61,112 bases of DNA from Staphylococcus ureilyticus (GCF_002902235.1 NZ_PPRL01000029.1:1-61112), one strand, 5' to 3'. Shown: positions 1 to 9,692, counted from the stretch's first letter. Numbers and translations are program-made. Notes: generated by a model from the sequence alone, not told the origin.

Positions 1-94
1 AATTAATATTATGTTATCATTGTAAATTATAATGCGAAAGCATTTCTATTAATCAGTTTATATTCTTTTTAATATTTTATAATATGAATTAATT

Positions 95-157
95 AAAAAG
101 TAGAAGTAAAAAGAAATAAATACTAGCTGAATGACATTCTTCTTACTCCTACTTTTT
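95..157. terminator. Probable bidirectional intrinsic terminator
   Basis: The arms at 95-115 and 137-157 are complementary with a few mismatches. Each ends in five T on its own 3' side. It probably separates this segment from genes beyond the left edge of the window. Confidence 0.5.
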
Positions 158-254
158 CATTTTATATTTAGATTTATTTTAACTATAGCAAGACATTACT
201 TTATTATTTCTTCAATAAAATAAACCTTAAATTTATACCTTATATTAAAATTTA

Positions 255-293
255 GTTTATTTAGAAACATCCAAAACGCTAAACTAAATAAAC
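255..293 (-). terminator. Possible terminator of the acetyltransferase gene
   Basis: A perfect 10-bp inverted repeat (255-264 with 284-293) lies about 30 bases beyond the stop codon of the minus-strand gene at 322. The downstream U-tract is interrupted, so termination may be weak. Confidence 0.35.
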
Positions 294-321
294 GATATAA
301 TAATAATTAGCTTTATATCTA

Positions 322-789
322 TTACTGTTTCGCTTCACTATTTGCTAACTCAATGGTCATGGATGATACATTTTTTATAAAACCAATTTTAGAATATAAT
401 GGCTCTGCTTGAGTAGAAGCTTTTAAATTAACGATATTCACCTGTTCTGTTTTACACTTTAATAAAAGCTCTTCTAGAATTTGTTTACTCAAACCTAATC
501 CTCTATATAATTTAGTTGTATAAACATTAGTAATATAACCTTCTACACCATAATGATTATCATATGCAGGTGGTATCTGTTGGAAGACAACAGCTCCTGT
601 TGCTACAACTTGATGATTATCTATCATAAATACTTGGTAGATGTTTCCTTTATCGAAAACATCTTTAAAATATGCTCTCATATTATCGTCAATATCTTCA
701 GTACCATGCATGCCTTGATCAAGTAATTGTTCTTTTCTTAATTTTATAATTGTTTCAATATCATTTTTATTTGCAATTCTCATCTCCAT
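322..789 (-). CDS. GNAT family N-acetyltransferase
   Basis: A 155-residue protein of the Gcn5-related acetyltransferase fold, which moves an acetyl group from acetyl-CoA to an amine. The acetyl-CoA binding signature RGLGLS is at about residues 96-101, followed by a helix and the usual C-terminal strand. The frame is open 21 codons further upstream, but the ATG at 789 has an AAAGGAG Shine-Dalgarno eight bases before it and is preferred. It lies downstream of priA but beyond a strong terminator, so it probably has its own promoter. The substrate cannot be read from the sequence. In S. aureus def and fmt follow priA, so this gene is an addition at that junction or def lies further left. Confidence 0.85.
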   Translation of the reverse strand: MEMRIANKNDIETIIKLRKEQLLDQGMHGTEDIDDNMRAYFKDVFDKGNIYQVFMIDNHQVVATGAVVFQQIPPAYDNHYGVEGYITNVYTTKLYRGLGLSKQILEELLLKCKTEQVNIVNLKASTQAEPLYSKIGFIKNVSSMTIELANSEAKQ

Positions 790-874
790 ATCTAGTACTC
801 CTTTAAAAAAATGTGAGCAAATAAATTTACTATATCTATCATTCATATTCAACCATTAATATTTAATATTCAAT

Positions 875-918
875 AAAAAGAGAGCCTTAAAACCAATAAA
901 ATACTGATTTTAAGACTC
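875..918 (-). terminator. Intrinsic terminator after priA
   Basis: The 11-base arms 882-892 and 908-918 pair with one wobble, and the minus strand then reads five T. It lies 40 bases beyond the priA stop and should end the gmk-rpoZ-coaBC-priA transcript. Confidence 0.75.
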
Positions 919-958
919 CCCTTTTATACACTGCAATTAATCCATTTACAACAACAAC

Positions 959-3367
959 CTACATCATCATTTGTGGATTGATGTCTATCTTCAGTGATAA
1001 TTTGTCTTTTAAATACTGATCATGATAAAAATCATCTAAATACTTTAATGCTTCGTGCAATGAAGGTTCGCTTTTATATTTTATTAATATTTGGAAGCGA
1101 TATTCATTATTAATCCGTGATAAAGCTGCTGGAGAAGGGCCTAGAACTAATGCCTTATCTGATAAATGCTGTAACAATATTTTGTGTATATGTTTAGAAG
1201 CTTCCATTACTTTTTTCATATTATTATGCGCAATCGTAAAATTAATTAAAAAGAAATATGGTGGATATTTACCTAACTTTCTATAATTCATTTCTTTTTC
1301 GAAAAAGGAATAATAGTCATTATCTTGAACATCTTTAATAGCATAATGATCAGGATTATATGTTTGTATAATCACCTGTCCCTCTTTTTCATGACGGCCT
1401 GCACGTCCTGAAACTTGCGTCAACAATTGATATGTACGCTCACTAGCTCTAAAGTCAGGCAAGTTTAACATCGTATCAGCATTTAATACGCCAACCAAAG
1501 TAATATTTGGAAAGTCCAAACCTTTCGCTATCATTTGTGTCCCTAGTAAAATATCCCCTTTACCTGAACCAAAGTCATCTAATAATTGTTCGTGTGCACC
1601 TTTTCGAGAAGTGGTATCAACATCCATACGAATAATCTTCGCTTCCTGAAAATTTTCTTGTAATAGTTCTTCAACTCTTTGTGTACCTGTGCCTACCTGT
1701 CTGATATGTTCACTTTCACAGTTGGGACACTTATTAGGTGGTACTTCTTGATGACCACAATAATGGCATTTCAATTGATCCGTAGACTTATGATATGTGA
1801 GAGAAATATCACAGTTAGGACATTGAGGGACATGGCCACAATCTCGACACAACATAAATGACGCATATCCACGTCTATTTAAAAATAAAACAACTTGTTC
1901 TTTTTTATCTAAACGCTCTTGAATCGCACTACGCAAATCTTCTGAAAACATAGAACGATTGCCAGAAGCAAGTTCAGCACGCATATCTACGATATTCACG
2001 TCTGGCAAAGCTTGCTGATTCACTCTATGAGGTAATGATAATAGTTCATAAACACCTTTAGTTGCACGTGCATATGTCTCTAAACTTGGTGTAGCACTGC
2101 CTAATACTAAAGGGCAATGATGATATTGACTGCGCCATTGTGCAATATCTCTAGCATGGTATCTAGGATAATCCTCTTGTTTATAGGAAGACTCATGTTC
2201 TTCATCAATAATGATCATACCTAAATCTTTGAAAGGGGCAAATACACTTGAGCGAGCTCCTACACTCACACTCGCTTTTCCATCTCTAATTTTTTGCCAT
2301 TCATCATAACGTTCCCCTTTAGATAATCCTGAGTGTAAAACTGCTACTTCGTCTCCAAATCTTCGTTTAAATCTTAATACCATTTGAGGAGTGAGTGCAA
2401 TTTCTGGCACTAACATCATCGCTTGTTTACCTTGATTGAGTACATTTTCTATAGTTTGCAAGTAAACTTCCGTCTTACCAGAACCCGTTACGCCATGTAA
2501 TAAAAATATACGTTGTTCACCTTTATTAATCGTCTCGAGTATCGCATCATATGCATCTTGTTGTTCTTGCGTAAGTTGCTGCTTTTGATCTTGTTCAAAT
2601 ACCCGTGTTGCAAAAGGATCTCGCTCTACAGTTGTATCATATTTCTCAATAAAGCCTTTACGGACTAACGTCTCAATGCTAGATTTTGAAAAACCCATTT
2701 CTTCCAATTGTTTTAAAAAAACTACGTGATGATTTTCATCAATTAAATAAGCATATAATTCATATTGCTTTTTTGATTTTTCCAAAGATTCTAATACTGT
2801 ATCATCATTAAAGCCTTCGACAATGCGCACTGCGCGTTGTTTCTTTTTCTTTAAACTTTGAGACAAAATCGTATCTTCAAGAATTGCACCTTGCTTTAAA
2901 AATGGTGCGATGAGCGTTAAGTCTTCATTTTTTTGTGCTTCTTTATATGCATAATGTCCTTCCGAATCAAATCGTTTCAACAATTTTTCTGGTATGGCTT
3001 CAGTATCTTTAACTACAAATACTTTAGTATACTTGGCTTTGATTGCGCTTGGAAGCATAACCTCTAACATAGAAATTCGTTTTGTAACAAAATACGTATG
3101 ATACCAATCTGCAAGTTGTATTAATTCTTTCGTTAATTCAGGTTTAATATCTTGTATTTCTTTTATTGCTTTTAATTTTGATATGTCCATACTAGTGTCG
3201 GTTTGCTGAGTGATGTCCATAACATAACCTTGAATCGTTCTCGGTCCAAAAGGTACAATCACGCGCATACCAACTTCAACCATCGCTTGAAATTTTTGTG
3301 GAATTAAATAATCAAACGTAAAGTCAACACTTTTAGATGGTATATCTACGATTACTTTTGCTATCAT
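959..3367 (-). CDS. priA: Primosomal protein N' (replication restart helicase PriA)
   Basis: PriA is a 3'-5' DNA helicase that recognises abandoned forks and reloads the replicative helicase. The 802-residue protein has an N-terminal DNA-binding domain, then a superfamily 2 helicase core with Walker A GVTGSGKT at 292-299 and Walker B DEEH at 388-391. Eight zinc-ligand cysteines follow at 507, 510, 516, 519, 534, 537, 547 and 550, inserted between the helicase lobes as in other PriA proteins. All key residues are present. The start lies one base past the coaBC stop, so the two are cotranscribed, as is usual in Firmicutes. Confidence 0.97.
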   Translation of the reverse strand: MIAKVIVDIPSKSVDFTFDYLIPQKFQAMVEVGMRVIVPFGPRTIQGYVMDITQQTDTSMDISKLKAIKEIQDIKPELTKELIQLADWYHTYFVTKRISMLEVMLPSAIKAKYTKVFVVKDTEAIPEKLLKRFDSEGHYAYKEAQKNEDLTLIAPFLKQGAILEDTILSQSLKKKKQRAVRIVEGFNDDTVLESLEKSKKQYELYAYLIDENHHVVFLKQLEEMGFSKSSIETLVRKGFIEKYDTTVERDPFATRVFEQDQKQQLTQEQQDAYDAILETINKGEQRIFLLHGVTGSGKTEVYLQTIENVLNQGKQAMMLVPEIALTPQMVLRFKRRFGDEVAVLHSGLSKGERYDEWQKIRDGKASVSVGARSSVFAPFKDLGMIIIDEEHESSYKQEDYPRYHARDIAQWRSQYHHCPLVLGSATPSLETYARATKGVYELLSLPHRVNQQALPDVNIVDMRAELASGNRSMFSEDLRSAIQERLDKKEQVVLFLNRRGYASFMLCRDCGHVPQCPNCDISLTYHKSTDQLKCHYCGHQEVPPNKCPNCESEHIRQVGTGTQRVEELLQENFQEAKIIRMDVDTTSRKGAHEQLLDDFGSGKGDILLGTQMIAKGLDFPNITLVGVLNADTMLNLPDFRASERTYQLLTQVSGRAGRHEKEGQVIIQTYNPDHYAIKDVQDNDYYSFFEKEMNYRKLGKYPPYFFLINFTIAHNNMKKVMEASKHIHKILLQHLSDKALVLGPSPAALSRINNEYRFQILIKYKSEPSLHEALKYLDDFYHDQYLKDKLSLKIDINPQMMM

Positions 3368-3368
3368 T

Positions 3369-4571
3369 TTATTTCCACCTTGTTTCTAAACTGTCTAATA
3401 TATGCTCCGCTAATATGACTTTTTTATGTTTCCCTAATGATATTGTTTCACCGTTTTTATAGTACATAGTATATGCATTATCATCAGAGCTAAACCCAAT
3501 GGTACGATCGCCAACATTATTCGCTATGATGACATCTGCGTTTTTACTTTTTAGTTTTTTTTGAGCATATGATTCAATATTTTGTGTTTCTGCTGCAAAA
3601 CCAACTAAAAATTGTTTATCTTTATGCTCACCCAAGTATTTTAAAATATCGGGTGTGCGTTTAAAAGTAACAGTCAAATCACCTTGTCGTTTTTTAAGTT
3701 TATGTTCTAATAATTCTGTTGGAGCATAATCTGATACCGCAGCAGATTTAAAGACAATATCCATCTTATCGAATCGCGTTTTAACCGCTTCAAACATCTG
3801 TTGTGCACTTTCTACTTGTATAACTTCTACATTCTTAGGTGGTGTAAGATGAGTTGGACCAGATATAAGTGTCACGGTCGCCCCTCTTTGAGCTAAAGAT
3901 TCTGCGAGTGCATATCCCATTTTACCTGATGAGCGGTTGGATAAATAACGAACAGGGTCTAACTCTTCTATGGTTGGACCTGCTGTCACCAATGCTTGCA
4001 TACCGTTAAATCTACTGTTTTTTGTCGCTGACGTGTTGTTTTTAAAATACTGATTTAATCTTTCTACAATTTGTAAAGGCTCTTCCATTCTTCCTTTTGC
4101 TACATAACCACAAGCTAGGAATCCTTCACCAGGTTCTAAGAAATAATAACCGTCTGAACTTAATGTTGCTAAGTTATGTTGCGTTCTTTTGTTCTCATAC
4201 ATATGTACATTCATTGCAGGAGCGATAAATTTGGGTGTTTCTGTAGCTAATAATGTTGATGTAACCATGTCATCAGCAATACCATTTGCTAGTTTAGCGA
4301 TGGTATTTGCAGTTGCCGGTGCTACAACAATCGCATCTGCCCAATCTCCTAAAGCAACATGCTGAATTTCTTCTGGATTGTGTTCTCTAAAAGTACTCGT
4401 ATAAACAGGATTTCTACCAATAGCCTGAAAAGCTAAAGGAGTTACAAACTCTTGTGCATGATCTGTTAACATCACTCTCACGTTATAATCAGCCTGTGTG
4501 AGTTTACTCGTTAAATCTATTGCTTTATACGCAGCGATACCACCAGTGACAGCAAGTAAAATATTTTTCAT
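3369..4571 (-). CDS. coaBC: Bifunctional phosphopantothenoylcysteine synthetase/decarboxylase
   Basis: It makes 4'-phosphopantetheine from 4'-phosphopantothenate and cysteine in two steps of coenzyme A synthesis. The 400-residue protein begins with the flavin-dependent CoaC decarboxylase domain (VTGGIAAYKA near residue 8, then PAMNVHMYEN near 118). It ends with the CoaB synthetase domain, which shows SSGKMGYALAE and AAVSDYAP motifs. A gap of over 400 bases holding a terminator separates it from rpoZ, so coaBC-priA may start from its own promoter in that gap. Confidence 0.96.
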   Translation of the reverse strand: MKNILLAVTGGIAAYKAIDLTSKLTQADYNVRVMLTDHAQEFVTPLAFQAIGRNPVYTSTFREHNPEEIQHVALGDWADAIVVAPATANTIAKLANGIADDMVTSTLLATETPKFIAPAMNVHMYENKRTQHNLATLSSDGYYFLEPGEGFLACGYVAKGRMEEPLQIVERLNQYFKNNTSATKNSRFNGMQALVTAGPTIEELDPVRYLSNRSSGKMGYALAESLAQRGATVTLISGPTHLTPPKNVEVIQVESAQQMFEAVKTRFDKMDIVFKSAAVSDYAPTELLEHKLKKRQGDLTVTFKRTPDILKYLGEHKDKQFLVGFAAETQNIESYAQKKLKSKNADVIIANNVGDRTIGFSSDDNAYTMYYKNGETISLGKHKKVILAEHILDSLETRWK

Positions 4572-4710
4572 CGTAGTTTTCCTCCAAATCGTTAATATCT
4601 TTCTATTAATTGTTTAATTTTGTAGTTTATATTTTGAAATTTTAAATATACCTAAATATAAATAAATGTTTTAATTCTGTATCAAGGTCGTACAAATAAC
4701 TACACAATGT

Positions 4711-4770
4711 ATTTTATGTTACTCAGCCAATGAATTATTTTATGTTACTCAGCCAATGAATTATTTTATG
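4711..4770. repeat. Tandem duplication, 26-bp unit
   Basis: A 26-base unit beginning ATTTTATGTTACTCAGCC occurs twice without change at 4711-4736 and 4737-4762. The first eight bases appear a third time at 4763-4770. The identity of the copies suggests a recent slippage event. Confidence 0.9.
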
Positions 4771-4845
4771 CAATATCTTATTTTAGCTTCATTGCTTTAA
4801 ATATAAATATGATTACTGCTTATTATACACAAATTATTGCCCAAA

Positions 4846-4932
4846 TTAAAAAAGCACACCTTGGCTATGAAACCTCAAAGTCATCACATGCGTCTGACTT
4901 TTGAAGTGCACATCATTAACCTGGTGTACTTT
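4846..4932 (-). terminator. Large two-stem palindromic element acting as terminator after rpoZ
   Basis: An outer stem (4851-4860 with 4923-4932) encloses an inner stem (4875-4883 with 4895-4904). The single mismatch of the outer stem becomes a G-U wobble only in minus-strand RNA, and six T follow on that strand. It therefore fits a terminator for gmk-rpoZ. Its size and nested form are more elaborate than a plain terminator. Confidence 0.6.
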
Positions 4933-4976
4933 TCAAAAATATAAAATTATATGATTTAATATTCGCTTAGAAAGTG

Positions 4977-5176
4977 TTATTTTGTAGTTTCAGGATAAAC
5001 TTCGCCGCCAGCTATTTCTTCCAAAGCTTTTCCCACTGCTTTTTCTGAATTATATTTGTTTAATAGTGTACTATTTGGATGCTCGTCCAACTCACGTGCA
5101 CGTTTAGCTGCAGTTGTAGCGATTAAATATTTTGATGTGATTTTAGATGTTAAATCATTTAATGGTGGATATAACA

Positions 5177-5177
<1 letters not shown>
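4977..5177 (-). CDS. rpoZ: DNA-directed RNA polymerase omega subunit
   Basis: A 66-residue omega subunit, which helps assemble and stabilise the core enzyme by holding beta prime. The family signature is visible in the first 45 residues (YPPLNDLTSKI, then TTAAKRARELDE, then AVGKALEEIAGGEV). It is a few residues shorter than the S. aureus form. Its ATG overlaps the gmk stop as TAATG, so translation is likely coupled. Confidence 0.95.
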
Positions 5178-5803
<626 letters not shown>

Positions 5804-5959
5804 TTACTACCTCTCTAAGCTATTCTTCTATTATTAAACTATGATACCATAATGAGCGTTTGGTTGTATAGCATACGTTCAAACAAACTTTGCTCATGAC
5901 CAAATCTTTTCACCATGTTACAATATGATGAATGACTAAAAATAAGGTGGCTGATAGTA

Positions 5960-7657
5960 ATGGCATACGATGGTTTATTTACACGAAAAATGGTAGAATC
6001 TTTACAATTTCTCGTTGATGGTAGGATTCATAAAATCAATCAACCTGAAAACGATACAATCATCATGGTAATACGTCAAAATCGTAAAAACCATCAACTT
6101 CTACTCTCGATCCATCCTAGTTTTGCTAGAATGCATTTAACGAATAAAAAATATGATAATCCATTTGAACCACCAATGTTTGCAAGAGTATTCCGTAAAC
6201 ATTTAGAGGGTGGTTTCATTAAAGCTATAAGACAAATCGGAAACGATAGACGTGTAGAAATAGATATTCACAGTAAAGATGAAATCGGTGATACCACATA
6301 CCGCACAGTTATTTTAGAAATAATGGGTAAACACAGTAATTTAATGTTAGTAGATGATCAACGCAAGATTATTGAAGGTTTTAAACATTTAACTCCAAAT
6401 ACAAATCAATATCGTACAGTTATGCCTGGGTTTCAATATGAAGCGCCCCCTACCCAAAATAAAACTAATCCATATAGTATTACGGGTACAGAAGTTTTAA
6501 AATTCATCGATTTCAATAGTGGAAAAATCGCTAGGCAACTGCTAAATCAATTTGAAGGCTTTAGTCCTTTAATTACGAATGAAATTGTCAATCGTAAACA
6601 ATTTATGACGACCGACACGTTACCAGAGGCATTTAATTCAGTTATGAATGAGACAATGGAATTACCTACTCCTGTATTTCATAAGAATCATGAAACAGGA
6701 AAAGAAGATTTCTATTTTATGCACTTAAATCAATTTTACGATGATATGGTTGAATATGATTCTCTACATGATTTATTAGATAGATATTACGATGCTAGAG
6801 GAGAAAGAGAACGCGTTAAACAACGTGCAAATGATTTAGTCAAATTTGTACAGCAACAACTGCATAAATATCAAAATAAACTCAGTAAATTAATCGACGA
6901 ACAAGAAGGCACTAAGGATAAAGAAATACAGCAATTATACGGTGAATTAATCACTGCAAATATTTATAGAATTAAACAAGGTGATAAGTATCTGACGACT
7001 ACCAATTATTATGATGGTCAGGAAGTAACCATTCCCTTAGATACAACAAAATCACCAGCTACAAACGCTCAAATGTATTATAAAAAATATAATAAATTGA
7101 AAACACGTGCACATGAATTAACACGACAAATCGATTTAACAAAAGAAAACATCACATATTTTGAAAATATAGAACAACAACTCGCACATATATCTGTGGA
7201 TGACATTGATGATATTAGAGAAGAGCTTGCTGAACAAGGTTATATGAAACAGCGGAAGCAAAAAAATAAGAAAAAGAAACCGACCATTCAATTGCAAACG
7301 TATGTTTCAACTGATGGAGATACCATACTTGTAGGAAAAAATAATAAACAAAATGATTATTTAACGAATAAAAAAGCCAGCAAACAGCATCTTTGGTTTC
7401 ATACGAAAGAGATCCCAGGGTCTCATGTGGTTATCTTAAATGATGCGCCAAGTGAAAATACTATTAAAGAAGCGGCTATGCTAGCCGGTTATTTTTCAAA
7501 AGCTGGTAATTCTGGTCAAATACCAGTTGATTACACTGAAATTAGACACGTTCACAAACCTTCTGGCGCAAAACCAGGATTTGTAACATATGATCACCAA
7601 AAAACACTCTATGCTACACCTGATTACGATCACATTCAAAAAATGAAGGTGACATGA
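5960..7657 (+). CDS. rqcH: Ribosome quality control factor RqcH (NFACT/FpbA family)
   Basis: This 565-residue protein is the bacterial Rqc2/NEMF homologue. It binds 50S subunits blocked by peptidyl-tRNA and directs C-terminal alanine tailing of the stalled chain. It is also called a fibronectin-binding protein (FpbA) in older annotation. NFACT-N covers about 1-200, and its functional Asp-Arg pair is present (DR at 96-97). A coiled-coil arm follows at about 280-430, and the basic NFACT-R domain at about 445-560 includes KNNKQNDYLTNKKA. It is the only plus-strand gene in the first 9 kb and ends at a bidirectional terminator. Confidence 0.95.
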   Translation: MAYDGLFTRKMVESLQFLVDGRIHKINQPENDTIIMVIRQNRKNHQLLLSIHPSFARMHLTNKKYDNPFEPPMFARVFRKHLEGGFIKAIRQIGNDRRVEIDIHSKDEIGDTTYRTVILEIMGKHSNLMLVDDQRKIIEGFKHLTPNTNQYRTVMPGFQYEAPPTQNKTNPYSITGTEVLKFIDFNSGKIARQLLNQFEGFSPLITNEIVNRKQFMTTDTLPEAFNSVMNETMELPTPVFHKNHETGKEDFYFMHLNQFYDDMVEYDSLHDLLDRYYDARGERERVKQRANDLVKFVQQQLHKYQNKLSKLIDEQEGTKDKEIQQLYGELITANIYRIKQGDKYLTTTNYYDGQEVTIPLDTTKSPATNAQMYYKKYNKLKTRAHELTRQIDLTKENITYFENIEQQLAHISVDDIDDIREELAEQGYMKQRKQKNKKKKPTIQLQTYVSTDGDTILVGKNNKQNDYLTNKKASKQHLWFHTKEIPGSHVVILNDAPSENTIKEAAMLAGYFSKAGNSGQIPVDYTEIRHVHKPSGAKPGFVTYDHQKTLYATPDYDHIQKMKVT

Positions 7658-7706
7658 TAGCACTAAATACTTTAAAGCGTTAGTAACATGCTTCAATCTA
7701 AAAAAC

Positions 7707-7770
7707 AAGGCTAAGATTATGAGTAAGCAGCACATGTAACACGTGCATGATACTTTATCTTAGCCTTTTT
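7707..7770. terminator. Bidirectional terminator between rqcH and the VOC gene
   Basis: Perfect 11-base arms (7707-7717 with 7757-7767) enclose a second small palindrome around 7730-7746. Runs of T follow on both strands. It serves two convergent genes. Confidence 0.8.
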
Positions 7771-7775
7771 AATAT

Positions 7776-8183
7776 TTATTTTTTATCTGGTAATGCAAGC
7801 TGAAAATTAACACCAAATCTATCTACAATCCATGTAAATTCTCTGAATGGTGGCATTTCCGTTTTAGGCATTAAAATTGCCCCACCACTTTTCAATTTAC
7901 TGAATAATCTTTCCATTTCTAACGGACTATCTACAGTGACATATAAGGACATTGCTGGATTCATGTCTACATCGACACCATTCATATTATCAATCGCCAT
8001 AAAAACTTGATCTTTTAAGCGAAAGATAGCATGTTGTACGGCACCAGTGGGTTCTTTATCATCTTCTTCATATTTGACCATCGCTAATATTTCTGCATCT
8101 TCAAATGCATCTACATATAAATTGATTGCTTCTTCTGCTTGTCCATTGAACATTAGAAATGTCGTTATTTTGGGAATTGCCAT
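7776..8183 (-). CDS. VOC family protein, PhnB-like
   Basis: A 135-residue single-domain member of the vicinal oxygen chelate superfamily, of the PhnB type, often mislabelled as a 3-demethylubiquinone methyltransferase. Signs are FLMFNGQAEEAINLY near the start, a central GAVQHAIFRLKDQVFMAID strand pair, and the closing FTWIVDRFGVNFQLAL segment. Its substrate is unknown. It stands alone between terminators. Confidence 0.85.
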   Translation of the reverse strand: MAIPKITTFLMFNGQAEEAINLYVDAFEDAEILAMVKYEEDDKEPTGAVQHAIFRLKDQVFMAIDNMNGVDVDMNPAMSLYVTVDSPLEMERLFSKLKSGGAILMPKTEMPPFREFTWIVDRFGVNFQLALPDKK

Positions 8184-8301
8184 TTAACTGCCTCCTTAAA
8201 ACATCTTAGTTCTAGAATAAAACAAATGCTTAAAAAAATCGAACGAATAAAATTTACAATTAGCAACACGTCATATGAAGTGCTCCTTTGCCAATCTATC
8301 A

Positions 8302-9156
8302 TTAAGATAAATTTATAAATCCATTACCTAATACATCTCTCACATCATGAATGACTAAAAAGGCATTTTCATCTACCTCATTTACAAGTTTTTTAACTCT
8401 AGTTACTTGTGATTGTGGAACTACAACATACAACATGCTTGTTTCATGTTTACCATAACCGCCTTTACCCTTTAAGAGTGTTGAACCTCTACCTGTAAAG
8501 CTATTGATTTCATCACTTATAATCTCATTTCTACTTGATATCACAGTCACTGCTTTTTTAGGATGGAATCCTTCTATAATGAATGCAGTAGCACGTTCAG
8601 TTATAAATATCATAATTACAGTAAATAAGACGTTTTCTAAAGGTAAGACAAATAAAAAAGACAAGACAACTAATCCATCTAAAACAAAAATACCTTGCGA
8701 TGTTTTGATGTCAAAATATTTATTTAGCATCTTAGCAATGACTGATGTCCCACCTATCACACCACCAGAAGCAATTACTAATCCAATACCTACACCTACT
8801 AAAACGCCACCAAACGAAGCATTTATTACAAAATTATCAATACCTGTCTTAAAATTTTCAGTTAAATCTAAAAAGATTGAAATCGCTGTATTAGCAATAA
8901 ACGTATATACTGCTGTTCTGGTACTTAAAAAACGCCAGCCTACAATAATGACCAATGTGTTAATAATTAACGAGGATATCGCTGGTGAAAAACCAAAGGC
9001 ATATTTTAATGCTAATGACATACCTACAGTACCCCCATCACCTAAATTAGACTCTAATATAAATGAATTTACTGCAATCGCACTTACAAATGCGCCAATT
9101 AAGCATACAATAATATTTTTAGTATGGTTTTTTAAAAGTTGCTTCATACGTTTCAT
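8302..9156 (-). CDS. YitT family membrane protein with DUF2179 domain
   Basis: A 284-residue integral membrane protein. Five or six hydrophobic segments fill residues 13-195, including the family's conserved LGDGGTVG (about 38-45) and the glycine-rich GVGIGLVIASGGVIGGTS. The C-terminal 85 residues form the soluble DUF2179 domain, ending in FLVIHDVRDVLGNGF. The start has an AAGGGG Shine-Dalgarno. The biochemical role of the family is not established, although transport has been proposed. Confidence 0.85.
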   Translation of the reverse strand: MKRMKQLLKNHTKNIIVCLIGAFVSAIAVNSFILESNLGDGGTVGMSLALKYAFGFSPAISSLIINTLVIIVGWRFLSTRTAVYTFIANTAISIFLDLTENFKTGIDNFVINASFGGVLVGVGIGLVIASGGVIGGTSVIAKMLNKYFDIKTSQGIFVLDGLVVLSFLFVLPLENVLFTVIMIFITERATAFIIEGFHPKKAVTVISSRNEIISDEINSFTGRGSTLLKGKGGYGKHETSMLYVVVPQSQVTRVKKLVNEVDENAFLVIHDVRDVLGNGFINLS

Positions 9157-9488
9157 ATCATATCCCCTTACATTTGATAATATAAAATTAAATAAGGTAA
9201 GCTAAAAAAGTGTATTCAAATCATGCCTCATTTTAATTTTACAAATTTGTTTTTTATAATCACAAATCTATTTAAAACCAAAATAAATGAAAACATAACA
9301 TTTGTTACAGTTACATAGTATAATTGCAAATGTAACACAACCCATTTCAATATACCACTTCATGTAGTTTGCAACATTAATTTGTAAAGTGTGTAATATT
9401 GAAAGCTTTGACGGCTTAAAACCATAAAATCACTTTACTTTTAAATATTTATAGTTAAAATAAATACAAATATAATTGGAGGTATTTC
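9157..9488. other. Intergenic region, divergent promoters
   Basis: No gene on either strand. It carries the 5' region of the YitT-family gene (left) and of the 27-residue peptide gene (right). A TATAAT flanked by an inverted repeat is annotated separately at 9301-9336. A weak possible promoter, TTTACT at 9434-9439 and TAAAAT at 9456-9461 with a 16-base spacer, lies nearer the small gene. Confidence 0.5.
9301..9336 (+). promoter_or_regulatory. Operator-like inverted repeat around a -10 box
   Basis: GTTACAT at 9310-9316 and ATGTAAC at 9330-9336 form a perfect inverted repeat with 13 bases between, and TATAAT sits inside at 9319-9324. GTTACA is also repeated directly at its left edge. A repressor dimer bound here would block a promoter reading toward the small peptide gene. 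No good -35 hexamer is visible. Confidence 0.35.
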
Positions 9489-9572
9489 ATGTTTTATTAC
9501 ATTATTCCATTACTGATTGCTGCTTTAGTGATACTCATTGGCTTTATCATCATTAAAATTATGATTCGTTAA
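9489..9572 (+). CDS. 27-residue single-span membrane peptide, unknown
   Basis: The ORF reads MFYYIIPLLIAALVILIGFI and ends IIKIMIR. That gives one hydrophobic span of about 22 residues followed by a short basic tail, consistent with an inner-membrane peptide with its C-terminus inside. It has a strong GGAGGT Shine-Dalgarno seven bases before the ATG and is followed within 70 bases by a strong terminator, so it looks like an independent gene. I do not recognise it. Possibilities include a type I toxin, a small regulator of a membrane protein, or a signal peptide remnant. Confidence 0.55.
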   Translation: MFYYIIPLLIAALVILIGFIIIKIMIR

Positions 9573-9637
9573 TCCATTTTATATCATAACTTTATCACGA
9601 TACTTTTTAATCATTTTAGTATTATATTAAACAAAAC

Positions 9638-9692
9638 ACGCAGTAAAGTAGACATTAAAACCTTGTCTACCATACTGCGTTGCTGTTTTTTT
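9638..9692 (+). terminator. Intrinsic terminator after the 27-residue peptide gene
   Basis: The arms 9638-9645 with 9673-9680 are extended by an inner GTAGAC/GTCTAC pair across a 2x2 internal loop. Seven T follow on the plus strand. On the minus strand the T-tract is interrupted, so it mainly serves the plus-strand unit, perhaps also the MFS gene. Confidence 0.75.

Larger units (their letters stand above)
1..321. other. AT-rich intergenic region with two hairpins
   Basis: No gene is visible here. Two inverted repeats account for most of the structure. One, at 95-157, has 21-base arms rich in A and T ending in runs of five T on either strand, so it looks like a bidirectional terminator. The other, at 255-293, has perfect 10-base arms and lies just downstream of the acetyltransferase gene on the minus strand. 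The rest is unstructured AT-rich sequence. Confidence 0.6.
4572..4976. other. Intergenic region between rpoZ and coaBC with repeat and large palindrome
   Basis: No open reading frame of note. The right part holds an 87-base palindromic element (4846-4932), and the left part a 26-bp tandem duplication (4711-4762). The stretch between them is AT-rich and presumably contains the coaBC promoter, which I could not place with confidence. Confidence 0.6.

Noticed and set aside
4711..4770. CRISPR-like repeat
   Set aside because: There are only two contiguous identical units with no spacers, so it is a simple tandem duplication. No CRISPR array was seen anywhere.
8504..9205. 233-codon plus-strand ORF
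   Set aside because: It lies opposite the YitT-family gene, has no Shine-Dalgarno, and its composition is that of the complement of a membrane protein gene.
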